Assembly (NCBI GenBank): GCA_001599915.1
Contig: BCIG01000012.1
Span: 124,001-188,000, forward strand
Direction of reading: 5' to 3'
Source: Symbiotaphrina buchneri
Taxonomy: Eukaryota > Ascomycota > Symbiotaphrinales > Symbiotaphrinaceae
Length of the DNA stretch: 64,000 nt
The translations under genes and the position numbers were made by a program. The notes beneath the pieces were generated by a model. That model was not told the DNA's origin and did not search any database. It saw only the letters and a program-made list of their open reading frames with translations. Each line of letters starts with the position of its first letter. Position 1 is the first letter of the stretch. This document shows positions 48,627 through 60,356 of the stretch, piece by piece.

Positions 48627-49802
48627 TTTTGCACGGCTCCCTGACGCTTTTCTTGAAGGTACGTCCATCACCATTGTGCAAAGTCGATCTCGAACTAATA
48701 AGACCAAGACCAATAGGATCTTCGTGTTGTCCGTGGTTTAGCCCGGTATGTTTTCGTGTGGTTTTTGCTTGGGTTTTCATGTAAATGGAACTCCGGCTTC
48801 TGTGTGCTTGAAGTAAGCAATAGATGTTACTTTTACTAGCCTCATCCACTAACGAAGTGACCAGATGGGAGTTAGGAGTGGACAGATTTGGCTGTACAAT
48901 AATACGAATGCTTTACAATAGGAAAAATTGATGAGATGCATCTCACTTTTTATTCATTTGCGTGACCATGGTTCCCGGCGGGAAACTACGCCATCTCTCC
49001 ATCCTTGATCTGTGACCTGGAATCGTACTCCATGAGACATCATATTACATGGTGCCCGCAGTGATGGCGACCTGGAGAAGAATCCGCCTCTGTCATGATT
49101 GAGTCAGGAGCTTCGCAGTGTCCTCTTCCATTTCCTTGGCTTAAGTCCCTTGTGTCCCTCTGTGTATGTATACAATGGTATCAAATGTGGGTGATAGCTG
49201 AAGGTTTATAGGCCATCTGTGTATGTATGCAATGGTATCAAAGGTGGGTGATAGCTGAAGGTTTATAGGCCAAGGTAGCACGGCACAGATGCGGAGAAGA
49301 AGGGTGCAGATGATACATGGGAACGAGTACAGCGAGAGCTTTTATTGAGCATCGACTGCTCTGGAAAGTAGAAACGCATGGCTCCTTGCTAACAATGGTA
49401 TTATGTGTAGCTAAGGAATGGATCTCAGCAGTGACTCATTCAGGCTCATTCACCAGATGGTGCTGGGATGGCCAAAGGGTTTGTAGAAACATCAAACAGC
49501 AAACTCAGAAGGCTTTATAAGCGACCATACCTCCCTAATCCTGCCATTGACGATCCATATTAATGCCATAAAGAAATCCCTACTCTTCAAACTCCCCTAT
49601 CAGCTATCCATCTCAGACCTTTTCCATAGCGCTGACGGATGATTATATACAGTCTATAAGGTCATTGTCAACTATACTTCCCGTCAAGTTATATATGAGG
49701 AACATACATCCACGAAGACGGGCTTCAGGAAGAGCTATGAAACTCTGTCAGTCAGAGGCTATCACGATAACAAGATATTGGCTCACCCGGGCTTATAATA
49801 AC
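48627..49802. other. Convergent intergenic region
   Basis: About 1.2 kb lies between the converging helicase 2 and GIY-YIG-like genes. It holds a 57-bp tandem duplication (listed separately) and otherwise unremarkable sequence. Short plus frames at 49317-49520 and 49665-49883 are not supported. Confidence 0.4.
49160..49273 (+). repeat. Two-copy 57-bp tandem duplication
   Basis: The unit starts CTGTGTATGTATACAATGG and ends GGTTTATAGGCCA. It is repeated directly with about two differences. It lies in non-coding DNA between convergent genes. Confidence 0.85.
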
Positions 49803-51513
49803 TCAGCGCTCGTCTTCCTCCTGCAGAGACAAAATTCTTTCAACAACTTCCATCTCTGGACTCATCCGCTCCAACGTGGCTAAACTCCTCTCAGCTTGCT
49901 CATCAACGGCTGCATCAGCACGTTCGGCATCTTCCAGCTCCTTTTCCAGATCCGCAATCCTTCTTTCATTTTCTGCAATGCTTGATATCTGCTTCCAGCG
50001 AGCCGTCTCCTTTTGCATGTTATCCCGGAAAGGAGTATTCAAGCCTCTATAACTTTCAAAGTGATAACGATCAGTCTGCTGTATGCAAAGGGCTGTCTGA
50101 TTGCTTAAACCGGCTGAGACATTCGCGAAACCACCGCCTCCGTTGACGTAGGCCTGGCAAAGGCGGCTGAACAATATATCGGCGATGATTGCCTCCATAG
50201 GCTGGACGATCAAGGATATAACAAAAGCGCGCATTTTGTATTTCTTTTCTCTGAAAAAGTGGCTGCACATTGACTCGGTGAGACACATGACGTAGTTTGA
50301 TCCTACATGGTCTTCATGGGTTTTCAGTCTTGTCGCAGCATCGCGAGCATAGCCGACGTAAACCAATGGCGCTTCCAGCGGCTCATCCTTTTTGGCCGGG
50401 TCCGAGGAACAGATATTATCGAGCCGGTTTGTTAATTCGTTACAGAACTTTGCCAACCGGGACTTCCTTGTCGAGGAATTGCCTTCTTTACCCTGGTTCT
50501 TCTTGGTCCGGAGATAATGACGGTGGCCCCGACGACTGTCATCTAGAGTCACTGTACCGGTCTTAATGAGATTGTCAATCTTGTAGGCAAGCTCGTGGTC
50601 CTGAGGTCCATTTGGTTCGCCGTATCGTCGAAGCCCACGATTGACCTCGTACAGTTGCCGTGGAGTGGGGGATCGACCTTGATTATTAACCAGTAGACGC
50701 ATGTATATCACCGGCTGTCTCAACTTGTTCTTCCTCAGTTCCGTCAATGCATTTCTGACGGAGACATTCTCAAGGCGAGAAAGAGCCAAATTCCCATTCA
50801 AGATGGCCTGCAGCAGTGAACCCCGCATTGTGCAGATGATAGCTACGCAAATGTTCGATGAGGGCGGTCTCAGGTAGCTTGACAAGAGTCTGAAACTGTA
50901 GTCTTTCGTCGTCAATCACAGCAGTCACCAGTTCATATACACCCCTTCGTAATCCATTGGCATACTTTGTTCTGGCAGCGTCATTTATATTAAGCTGACC
51001 CTCGAAGGTTATGATGTCTTGGCGAGCCTCCTCTAGGGCGGGATCCCTTTGAGTTGCTTCTTCTACCGCCTGAAGGAAATCGTCTTCGTCGTCGAACGCA
51101 GGTGTTATACCGTCGGCCATGGCATATTGTTCCTCGTCGTCGAAAAGCGATTCAACATCTTCGCCATCTTCCAAGGTGTTTTGGAGTAATTGACGCAGAC
51201 CAAGGCTATACTCCTCGGCGGTCTTTACTTGACATCGAAGGGCTTCCTGCTCCTCTATACGTTTCTGGACTCCCTCATCTGAGTCGTCTGTCGGTTCAGG
51301 AGACGACCTTGCCGAATGGCGGCCCTCGTTTTGTTGCTCAGCACCCGCTGCCGTGGCGTCATGGTGTGGGATAGTCTGTTCCTGGTCGTCGGCGATTCTG
51401 TCGTTGGGGTCTTCATTTGCTCTGGTTTCCTCCCCGATGCGGGCCCAAGGGACACGATTGGACGACCGTCTTGTATTGCTCTTCAACTGTCGACCTCGGT
51501 GCCGATCAGGCAT
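49803..51513 (-). CDS. GIY-YIG-like domain protein, one frameshift
   Basis: Two overlapping minus-strand frames form one protein of about 569 aa. The first runs from 51513 to a stop at 50770, the second to a stop at 49803. Removing one base near 50810 joins ...HNAGFTAA to ILNGNLALSRLENV, so a single-base insertion is the simplest explanation; no intron fits. The N-terminal 130 residues are acidic and disordered. A helical middle includes NLALSRLENVSVRNAL. About residue 390 onward YVGYARDAATRLKTHE resembles the GIY-YIG nuclease start (tyrosine, glycine, then RLxxH). It is followed by SNYVMCLTESM, QPMEAIIADILFSRLCQAYV and NGGGGFANVSAG. A coiled coil (residues about 490-560) ends it. Nuclease activity is unproven, and the fold call is weak. 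The upstream cassette C is shared with three neighbours. Confidence 0.7.
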
Positions 51514-51785
51514 TTTGGCAGTTATGGCTGCTGATCAAGACAGTGATACAAACGAAGAGAAGATGACTGGAATATGGGGTTGAAAGTGTGCTTCGCAAGA
51601 AGGAACGGGACAGGGGGAATTGAGGGGAGGTGTTGAAGAAGAGGGCGGAAAAGGGGGACTGGAGAGGGGCGAACTGGAGACAGTGACTGGAGACGGCGGC
51701 GAGGACACGCTATGATCTCGCAAAGAGAACCCTTTTGAGAGACGGCTGAAAGCAGACTTTCACGATGTTTGATAATAGGCAACCC

Positions 51786-51869
51786 AGCTTTAGGCCAGAC
51801 CGCATGCGAGCCAAGAGAGGTCGATGAAGTTTCCCTCGTCGAAGACCCTTGACTGAGGAGAGAAGAAGG
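51786..51869 (-). promoter_or_regulatory. Shared start cassette, copy C
   Basis: On the minus strand: CTTCTTCTCTCCTCAGTCAAG, a 34-nt spacer, then TTGGCTCGCATGCGG. The first part is identical to copy B through TCAAG and the second keeps TGGCTCGCAT; the spacer has diverged. The predicted mRNA start is about 335 nt before the GIY-YIG-like ATG. Confidence 0.58.
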
Positions 51870-52825
51870 AAACAGTCCAACCAAAGGAACGCGAGAATCC
51901 AGATGTACCAACCCCCAGCGAAGCGACCACCCCTCTCACCCTGACAACACCACCATCCCGAATAATGCTGGATTTACCTACCAAAAGAGATACCTCCACG
52001 AGGTATTGTTTGTCTGGTAAGAGAAGGCAAAATGCAGCATCCTTTTTCTTACCTCGCAGCTCGATCGAAATCCGTCAACTTCGCCAGCCCGGAGTACCGT
52101 CCGCTCGGTAGCAGATAACTCCCCTCCCGTCCAGGCATCAATTGAAGAAGATACAATGATATGGTAGGAGATAATCTAATTAAACACTCACTATATTCAA
52201 TGTTGCTAATAAAAAGGGTGGGACAGGAAGAGATTTCCATGAGCAAAGTTCAAGCAGCATCGTCGGACAGGAAATACCACATCTCAGCTCTCTTCTTTGC
52301 AAAGGTTCTTTTTTTCCCTTCATATGATCGATACTTACGGCATGATCGCACCCTAGTACCACTGAGCTCGCCTTCTTTCACTTCGTCAAAGCAATAGTTC
52401 ATGTCTTCGCCCATGAAATACATACAATATCTCGGGAGACATGTCAATCATTGTATCCCAGCAATATCCAAGACCAACAAGCCAGCGTGTAAGGATATGG
52501 GTGAATGTTCGTTCTCGATATGGGGACATATACGCCAGATCAGAAGCAGTTGATATTGTAGGACTGTCTTTGTATCATTCTCCTAGTGCTCCAGACATCA
52601 GCGAACGAGCGCCGTCCAGGATATGTCCTAACAGATATATCATCCACCATTGTTTTCAAGGAGGAGAGTAGTAGAAATTAACATTGAAGGAGAGCAATAT
52701 ACCTGAACATGACGCCCTATCCAATACGCCCCTATCGTACCTGACTGGGGTTTGATGGACCCGCGGGGAAGGAGCGCTAAGCGATGAGTTCATATCCACC
52801 TTCCTGCTCATCTCTGGCACGCCTT

Positions 52826-52915
52826 CTCTTCTTCTCTCCTCAGTCAAGTGTTTATCTTGTGGGGCGACTCGCAAGAATAATCGTCTGGCTCGCATACGGC
52901 TCCCTAGGGGTTGTG
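52826..52915 (+). promoter_or_regulatory. Shared start cassette, copy B
   Basis: This is the best-preserved form: CT-rich tract, CTCAGTCAAGTG, then TCGTCTGGCTCGCATACGG and the palindrome CCCTAGGG. It differs from copy A at 4 of 90 positions; in each case A has T or A where B has C or G. It lies about 710 nt before the coiled-coil ATG. Confidence 0.7.
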
Positions 52916-53257
52916 AACCAAAACCTTCGAACGCAACTGCGTGTCTCTGCTGGGCGACTGGGTGGAAACCCATTGCCGCTCTCCACGACACCATCTCCCC
53001 GCGTTGTCTTTCCTGCTCCTCCTTTCCCATTCCCTTTCCGCTCTTGCTCTTCCTCCCCTCCTTGTCTCCCTCTTCCTGTCCCTCTCTTCCATTCCTCTCC
53101 CTTCCCGTTTGTTGTCCTTTGAGCACCTCCCCCTGCTCAGTCTCTACACCTTCCCCGGGTCCAATTGCATGCTCTTTCGTCTGCCCCGTCTTTGGTCGTC
53201 ACCAGATCGATCGGGCCTTCTTTCTCCCTTTTCGCTGGCTCAAACTGACGCCAGTAT

Positions 53258-53435
53258 CCATCATTTTCCTCGGTCAGCATCGATTTTCGATCGTTCTGGC
53301 CATTACTATATACTTTTTCTGTCTTCCGGGATCTCGCAGTGCCGAATCCCCATCACCTTCCTCGGTCAGCATCGATTTCCATCGTTCTGGCCATTACTAT
53401 ATACTCTTTTTGTTTCCGGGATCTCGCAGTTCCGG
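53258..53435 (+). repeat. Two-copy 92-bp tandem duplication in the coiled-coil gene leader
   Basis: The units begin CCATCA..TTCCTCGGTCAG at 53258 and 53350 and end near TCTCGCAGT. They differ by several substitutions and short indels. Like helicase 2, this gene therefore has a duplicated leader segment, although the two units are unrelated in sequence. Confidence 0.8.
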
Positions 53436-53547
53436 AGACGAAGCCTTCACTTGCTTGACTTGTCGAGTCATTCGTGAAGGTATGTGATTGCTGTCCAATT
53501 GGAATATATACTTGTGTAAGAAACCGTACTGATTGCCTTAGTTCAAG

Positions 53548-56500
53548 ATGCCACGACCAGGTGGAGGTTCTGGGAGCCGACGGCCCCATCAACAGAATCT
53601 AGAAGAATATCTCGCTCCTGGGGAGGGCCGAAAACGGGGTCTCCTGAACCAAGCCATGGACGAGCTAGAGAACCACTCAGTCACCCGCGAGATGACGGTT
53701 GCAGCCGGACATGCACTCCACGAGGATCGGCGTGGCTTAGGCGTCCGGGAACGACGATATGAGCCTGACGAGCTGAAGCAAAGGGGCGTTGATACCCTTC
53801 AGAAGGTACGAGAGTTGGAGGCCAAGCTTGCTCAGAAGAGGAAAGATACAGCGACCAAGTTCCGAGCGGTTGCCCTGACCAGCGAAGCCGACGATAAGTT
53901 ACGTCAACTTCGTCAGGATTTCCTTGGCTATGATAATTCATGTCAGGACAAACTCACGACGGACTTGCAGAAAGACAAAGAGAGGTTTCGAAAGGAGACC
54001 GAGGATCTCAGGCGAACCATAGACACAAAGGACGCCGAGCATGTGGCTTCAAAGGTCGAAATGGCGAAAATGCAGCAGGAGATCAAAAGTTTGAACCAGA
54101 TGCTCGAGACCGCCAAAGCCGATAAAGAGAGACTCATGTCACAGCTCCAGAACTTGGACTTGGCCGGTCAGGCCCGGAAGATCACTGATCTCAAGCAGAC
54201 TCTTCAAAGCGAAAGGGAGACTGGAAAGTCGGCTCGAGCAAGCATGGACGAGGAGTTTCAGAAGATGCAGAAGGAAAATGAGAGCAATCTCCAGGAGATC
54301 TCGAGGCTGCAAGATTCTTTGAACTCCGTGCGTCAAGAGCTCGAGCAGGCGGTAAACGCTCGAGATGCCGCCGAACGTGAAAAGCTCCAGACCCAGAAAG
54401 AGCGCGATCTTGCTCGGACTGAGCTTATTGCCGCCAAGGACCTCGAGGCAACTTTACACCAGAAGGTCACCGATGCCGAACAAGAGCGAGACACGGTCGA
54501 TAGAGATCTCCAGGCTGCCTGTACTGCTCTCCGCGGAGAGAAGGAAAGTATGGAGTGGCAGCTTAAGTGGTACCTGGATCAGCTCAATGATCATGAAACA
54601 GCACTGGATGTAGAGCTGGCAACCTCAAAGAGGGACCTGGAAGATAAGGAACGTCAACTTCAGCAGACCTCTGAACTTCTGGAGAGGGCAAAGGCAGATG
54701 CAGAGGACACTCTGGAGAAGGCAAAGGAAGATGCAGAGGACGCTCTGGAGAGGGCAATGACAGATGCAGAGGACACCCTGGAGAGGGCAATGGCAGATGC
54801 AGAGGACACCCTGGAGAGGGCAATGGCAGATGCAGAGCACACTCTGGAGAGGACAAAGGCATATGCACAGGGAAATCTGAAGAGGCAAAACGCACTGGCA
54901 GAGTCACAAATCGCCCGCTTGAAAACCCAGCTTGAAGATGCTGCCAGGGACTTTGAGCATCGCTTTTCCCGCCGGAGCAAAAGTCTTCAACGGGCAGAAT
55001 GTCAGAACAAAAGGTTGAAGAGCATGCTTCATTCCTCCACTCAAACGGTTACAAGTTTGAGGACTCGGTCGGCGAAATGGAGCCGGACGGTTAAGGACAA
55101 CCGCGAAAAATTCCAACGTGCCGCGGCATTGGTGTCAACCCTCAGACCGCAATTGGAGACCTTGACCTCGGAGCTCCGTGAAAATCAATGTACGCTCAGG
55201 CAAACATTGGTGGTTCTGGACAGCACTAAAGCCGAGGTGGTCAGACTGGAAGGTCGAGTGGATTTCTGGCGGTCCTCACATGGAGAGCTCTTGGACGACA
55301 TCCGAAGGCTTGAAGCTGATAAAAGTCAATCAACTCAGGTTGTGGAGCAGCTGAGACTTGAGCTGAGGGACGCTGACCAAAGGACGTTTGATCTGCAAGA
55401 ATCTCTGAACGATTCTGAGCAACATTTCCAGGGCGCCATGGAATTGATGGCCAACGAACAAGATGTCAACCGCACAGTGACCGCCCAACTTCAAGCGAGC
55501 CTGCAAGCCGAGGCGGCCGGTCGCATCATCACCTTGGCCATTCACGTCTTCTCGACCTTCTCGGCTAATGCCAGGATAAACCAGGACCAGCAGAGGATCT
55601 GGATCCTGCTCGTGGTGGTTGCTCGCCTTCAAGCAGCGCTCAAAGTTCAGAGAAGACGAGGCATCATAGCTCTAATCCGGACGGAAGCCAAAGAACGCCA
55701 ACACCGCGAGCGTCGTAAGGTGTTGCGTAAATGGGCTACCGAGCTCCTTGAAGACCTCGAGAGTCAGAGGAAGGGTCGCGCTACAGACGCCGAAGACCAT
55801 CAGACGGCACTTGGTCAATTTCAAGCTCTGATGGAGGAGAAGGAACAGGAGATCCAAACTCTGCAGTCAAGGATCACTGAGCTGAAAACCGACGGCGACA
55901 TGCTGCAGACGACAAAGACCCGATTGGACTCCGAGATCCAAACTCTGCAGTCAAGGATCACCGAGCTGGAAACTGACGGCCAAGCCCTGCAGACGACAAA
56001 GACCCGATTGGACTCCGAGATCCAAACTCTGGAGACCAGGATCACCGAGCTGCAAAATGACGGCGAAGCCTTGCAGACGACAAAGGTCCAATTGGACTCC
56101 AAGATCCAAACTCTGCAGTCAACGATCACTGGACTCGAAACTGACGGCGAATCTCTGCAGTCGACAAAGGCCCAACTGGAGTCCAAGATAGAAGATCTGG
56201 AAGTAAGACTCAGTTGGAAAGACAATTTCAATCTCTGCAGTTGACCAAGGCCGAGTTGGATTGCAAGATACAAGATCTGGAGACAAGCAAGACTCAGTTG
56301 GAAACAACAGTCCAATCTCTGCAGTTGATAGAGGTCCATCTGGATTCCCAGATAGAAGATCTGGAGACAGAAGGCCAGTCCCTGCAGGCGACAAAGACAG
56401 AACTGGATTCAGAGGTCCAACGTCTGAAGACAAGGAACACTCAGCTGGAAACAAGTGTCCAAACTCTGTCGTCGATAAAGACCCGACAGGGCTCAAAGAT

Positions 56501-58628
56501 CAAAACTCTGCGGGAGGAACGCAACGCGTCTCGACAGAAAGTCAATGAGCAGCATGCCAGGAACGTAGATGTGCGACAAAGATTCCTATCCTTGGAACAA
56601 GAACACTTCCAGCTGGAATCGGATGTCCAAGTCTTGCAGACAACGATTACCCAGCTGCAGTCCGAGGTGGACGATGTCCAGGCAATGAACACGCAGGTCA
56701 ACGCGGACCTTCAAGTTCACGCAACGCAACGGTTCATAGCAGTTGTCGGCCGCGTCAGAGCTGAGGCGAGGCTTCAACGTATGCGCTCCGGACATGCAAC
56801 GGAGGTTACTGCTCTGAGAAATGCCCAGGATGAGACCGTCAACCTCTACACCTCCAAAGTCCAGGGTCTGGAGCAAACCATCGCTGATCTTAGGGAAGCA
56901 GTGCAAGGTCGCGACGACTCGTTGGCCAAACTTCAAGAGACTCATCAAAATGTCAAGCAGCAGCTGCATGACAATCTCGGGACAGCCGTCGAAGCCAATC
57001 GTGTAGCCGTGGAGACTCTTGCTTCGATGAGGGCGCAGAACCGAACCTTGACTCAGACGTGCTCCACTCTGACTCAACAGTTGGAAGAGACCCAGGATGC
57101 TCTGACTCGCGCTGAAGAAGACCTGGCGCGTGTTGAAGAAGACCTGACGCGTACTGAAGAAGAACTTTCCACGTCACGCTTCCTGCGCAAGGAAATGCAA
57201 AAGGAACGTGAGACCGAGACTTTGAGGTTCAAACAAGCGTTCCACAGGCTGGATAGGTCCCGGAGTAACATCTGTAAGGTGTTGCTTCGAGTATACGTCC
57301 CGATGGTGTTAGAAAAGGAGGACACCAGCAGACGACTGGGCAAGATGGCGCTAAGAAAGGAGAACACCATCGGACAACTGGGCAAGATGGTGCTAGAAAA
57401 GGAGAACACCATCGGACAACTGGGCAAGATGGTGCTAGAAAAGGAGGACAGCATCAGACAACTGCGCAATAAGACGGACCAGGACCGTGTCAGTCTCTCC
57501 CAGTCGTCGACCGGTCGCTCTCAAGAGACAGTAAATGTCAAGGACCGGGGTATCAACCATCCGAATGATATCCTCAGAGGTGGCTCGTCGTCTCCGTCTC
57601 TGGCTCTTGCAGGTCGGAAACGCACGTGGGAAGGGGAGGTGATCCCACCGGTGATCCAGACTGGAGACAGGCCAAGCTTGGCCCAAAATCCATCATCGGC
57701 CATCGTGTCCTCACCTCAAGCTCCAGCTCCTACAAGCCAGTCGACGGTGCCTTGTAGTGGGATCACTGATTTGGGATCAGACAAGGCCGCCACGTCCATC
57801 GAATCTCAGACATCGATGGAGGAGGCCCAGGACGCCCATTTGAGTGATGTTGACGACTGTGATTCCGTGGATCTCTTGGACGTCGGACAGTTTGAAGACT
57901 CGTTGGATCTCCTACACGACCATGATGACGACATGACGACGCCTGAAGGGAATACCGAGCCATGCTCTGAGTTGCCCGAATCTGGTGGACAAGGCACAGC
58001 AAGTAGTCCTGAACCTCTGCAGCAACCAGCACCGGTCCAGCAACTGGCGCCTGCCCAGCCACCCGCGCCCGTCCAGCAACCCGCGCCAGTCCAGCAACCG
58101 GCACCCGTCCAGCCACCGGCGCCTGTCCAGCAAACAGCGCCCGTCCAGCCACCGGCGCCTGTCCAGCAAACAGCGCCCGTCCAGCAACCCGCGCCTGTCC
58201 AGCAACCGGCCGTTCCGCCGACCCCTCAAGGTCTCCCGCCGACGCATGATTATGACATCCTCATCTCGGGAAACAAGACAACCGGCGAAAAGAGATCCTG
58301 GCGTGACCTCCCGGCTACGGTCCGAACAGCCGTCAATGAGACATTCAGCGTACTGGATAAAAAGCTGACGCCTGCCTTGAAGGATGGAACCAGGGAAATC
58401 CAATGGCTTAGGGGTAACAGGTCGAACAAATGCGCTTGGATGCAAGTCGTGAAGAGGTCGGCATCGAGGTGGCCTGACGATGAGGATGCCGCCTGCAAAG
58501 ACTGCACCAACGGCAAGCGGCCTTGTATATGGAAGGAGGATCAAAATGCGAAGGCTTTGCTGCTTCCATTACCCTCCGCGATAAGGGGTGACGCAGACCC
58601 GTCCCAGCCCGGGTACTGGATCTCTTAG
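53548..58628 (+). CDS. Giant coiled-coil protein with C-terminal Cys motif
   Basis: The protein is about 1680-1694 aa. Exons 53548..56201 and 56240..58628 fit if a 38-nt GTAAGA...CTGCAG intron is used. Otherwise the same spot is a 4-nt deletion within a repeat. The N-terminus is basic (GGGSGSRRPHQQ). Residues about 75-1300 are almost continuous coiled coil. They include an 11-residue repeat (DAEDTLERAMA), a 28-residue repeat (IQTLQSRITEL...) and a 14-residue repeat (VLEKENTIGQLGKM). A short hydrophobic helix-rich insert (IITLAIHVFSTFSA) interrupts at about residue 655. Then come a disordered acidic/Ser region, APVQQP repeats, and a conserved-looking C-terminal domain with SWRDLPATVR, WLRGNRSNKCAWMQ and CKDCTNGKRPCIW (possible zinc site). 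Function is unknown; a scaffold is likely. Confidence 0.78.
54683..54865 (+). repeat. 33-nt coding repeat (11-residue units)
   Basis: About five and a half copies of a 33-nt unit encode ADAEDTLERAM-type hendecads. Some units differ by one or two bases, which suggests recent expansion. Eleven-residue periodicity favours a slightly right-handed coiled coil. Confidence 0.85.
55849..56480 (+). repeat. 84-nt coding repeat (28-residue units)
   Basis: About seven to eight degenerate copies of a 28-residue unit (IQTLQSRITEL, a short linker, LQTTKTRLDSE). The frame problem at about 56200 falls inside one unit. Comparison with the next unit shows four missing bases (GACA) at GAAGTAAG. Confidence 0.8.
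58020..58212 (+). repeat. Pro/Gln-rich coding repeat (APVQQP)
   Basis: About a dozen short units of 15-18 nt encode PAPVQQ or PAPVQP. It forms an extended linker ahead of the C-terminal Cys domain and is a likely length polymorphism. Confidence 0.8.
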
Positions 58629-58703
58629 ACATGAGTCCGTCCCGATTCTTGCGAAAGCTGCTGTTGGCATTCCGGCGAAATGTGGTATGAGGTAATCTGT
58701 TTT

Positions 58704-58925
58704 GGAAGGCCTGTATATCAATGAAAGATGTATGAGGAGATTCCGAGTTGCTTGAAGAGTTTTTGAAAGGGCCTGTATGACATTTGGCATGTAAGAAGAG
58801 GATTGGACTTGCTTAAAGAGCTATATGAGAAGGGATCTGCTTTAGAAGGAGCTGTATATCATTTGGCAATGTACGAAGGAGACAATGTACGAGGGAAACG
58901 GAAATGCTTGAAGAGCTGATATTTG
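58704..58925 (+). repeat. Degenerate tandem repeat after the coiled-coil gene
   Basis: About three imperfect copies of a 70-80 bp unit containing CTGTATATCATTTGGCA and TTGCTTGAAGAGCT. It probably lies in the 3' UTR or just downstream. Confidence 0.6.
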
Positions 58926-59589
58926 CAGGATCAGGAGAAAGGACAATTAACTACTCGCTATGTGATGAACCAGAATAAAGTCTACATTACCCTCATAAAT
59001 TGCGCGCAGTGTATGGGTACATGAGTAGGCGATGAACCCATTTTGAAAGGGACACAAATAGGCCAGCCATTTTGCCTTCCCCGTCACCGTCTAGATCCGG
59101 TGAATAGGGTCAGGGAGCTGAGGCTTCATGTCCCTGATAACTTGTCTCGACTCTTCCAGCTTGCGGCCCCCGGTACCCCTGACGCCGATGAAGTATCCGG
59201 CAAGTTCGCATGTAGCCTATGAGAGGGAATTTTTACTCGCAGGATGTGTAAAGACTGTACAGATTGGGTGCTGCTAGACACGAATAAGATCCATTGGGTT
59301 CCAGGTTGTGGCATGAGTATGGAAGTGGAAGTGTCGTTGGATTTGAGGATAATGAACCAAGTCCGCACTAAAGTGCTGGTTCAGTGCTGGTCAGTGCTGC
59401 TTAGGGCGCGGGCTCTGCAGAAGAGGGGTTCCTTCAGCCGGATCTCATCCACTTCAGGCAAATCCTTGAGGGCATAATCTCAGATGCTTTGATTGCTCAA
59501 TCCCAAGGTCCACCACTTCTCTATTCATAAAGCAACAAGCATGATATGCGCAAGCATTGTTGTCGCTCAATGATATGTTGGCCCGCATG

Positions 59590-59785
59590 TATTCTTAAAA
59601 AGCGATGGGCCTTTTTTGTATGCGACAATATTCTTCTAGAGCGACGATATACTTATGTAGCGACGATGTTACTTGTACAGCGACGATGTTACTTGGCAGA
59701 CGCATATACTCTAATATAGCGACGACATTCTTAAAGCGCGTCGACTATTCCTACAAAAGGGACTATATTACTTCTAAAGCGACAA
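59590..59785 (+). repeat. GCGACGA minisatellite array L1 (forward)
   Basis: Degenerate units of about 20 bp with the core AGCGACGA(C/T). The outer end begins TGTATTCTTAAAAAGCGA, a motif that also ends arrays R1 and R2 on the other strand. Confidence 0.8.
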
Positions 59786-60089
59786 GCCCAACCTAGCAAG
59801 GGGTCCGAAGGCGCGACACACAGGTTCTTCCCCATCCATCTCTTGTATGGAGTCAGCCTTCGACGGCGGAGGTAAGGCTTCGATTCTTGAGATTGACGAT
59901 AGCTGGAGCTCGGTCCAGAAGCGGTAGTCCAGAGTTGATTCTTCTGGGATACAGCGTACGGGCTCATGACGGTGGGATTGAGCCACTCAGCCACTCTGCT
60001 CTGCCCAGCTGTAGGCTCGATGAAGATACCTTCAGTTGCACAGAAGTCATATGGTGCCTTACTGAACAGTTACCATTTTTCTGGTCGAC

Positions 60090-60356
60090 CCATATATTCT
60101 TCTATGGCGACGACATTCTTATGTGGCGACGACATTTCCTAGAACAGGGACGATATTCTTCTATCGATATTTCCTAGCGGCCCCATATATTCTTGAAAAA
60201 GCGACGATATTCTTATGTAGCGACGCTTATTCCTTAAGTGGCGACGACAATTGCTTGTAGGGCGACGCTAAGCTTATATCCTTCTATGGCGACGACATTC
60301 TTATGTAGCGACGACAATTCCTACAATAGGGACGATATCACTTCTAAAGCGACATT
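60090..60356 (+). repeat. GCGACGA minisatellite array L2 (forward)
   Basis: About a dozen 19-27 bp units in a higher-order pattern: GCGACGACATTCTTATGTA, GCGACGCTTATTCCTTAAGTG, GCGACGACAATTGCTTGTAG, GCGACGCTAA. Positions 60181-60271 pair as an inverted repeat with 62565-62654, with only about seven differences. Confidence 0.85.

Larger units (their letters stand above)
51514..53547. other. Divergent region with cassettes B and C
   Basis: Two kilobases separate the GIY-YIG-like and coiled-coil starts. Each gene has its own start cassette facing outwards, followed by a pyrimidine-rich leader. The centre (51870-52800) has no supported gene. A 5' UTR intron (GTATGT...TTAG, 53480-53541) sits six bases before the coiled-coil ATG. 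Confidence 0.55.
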
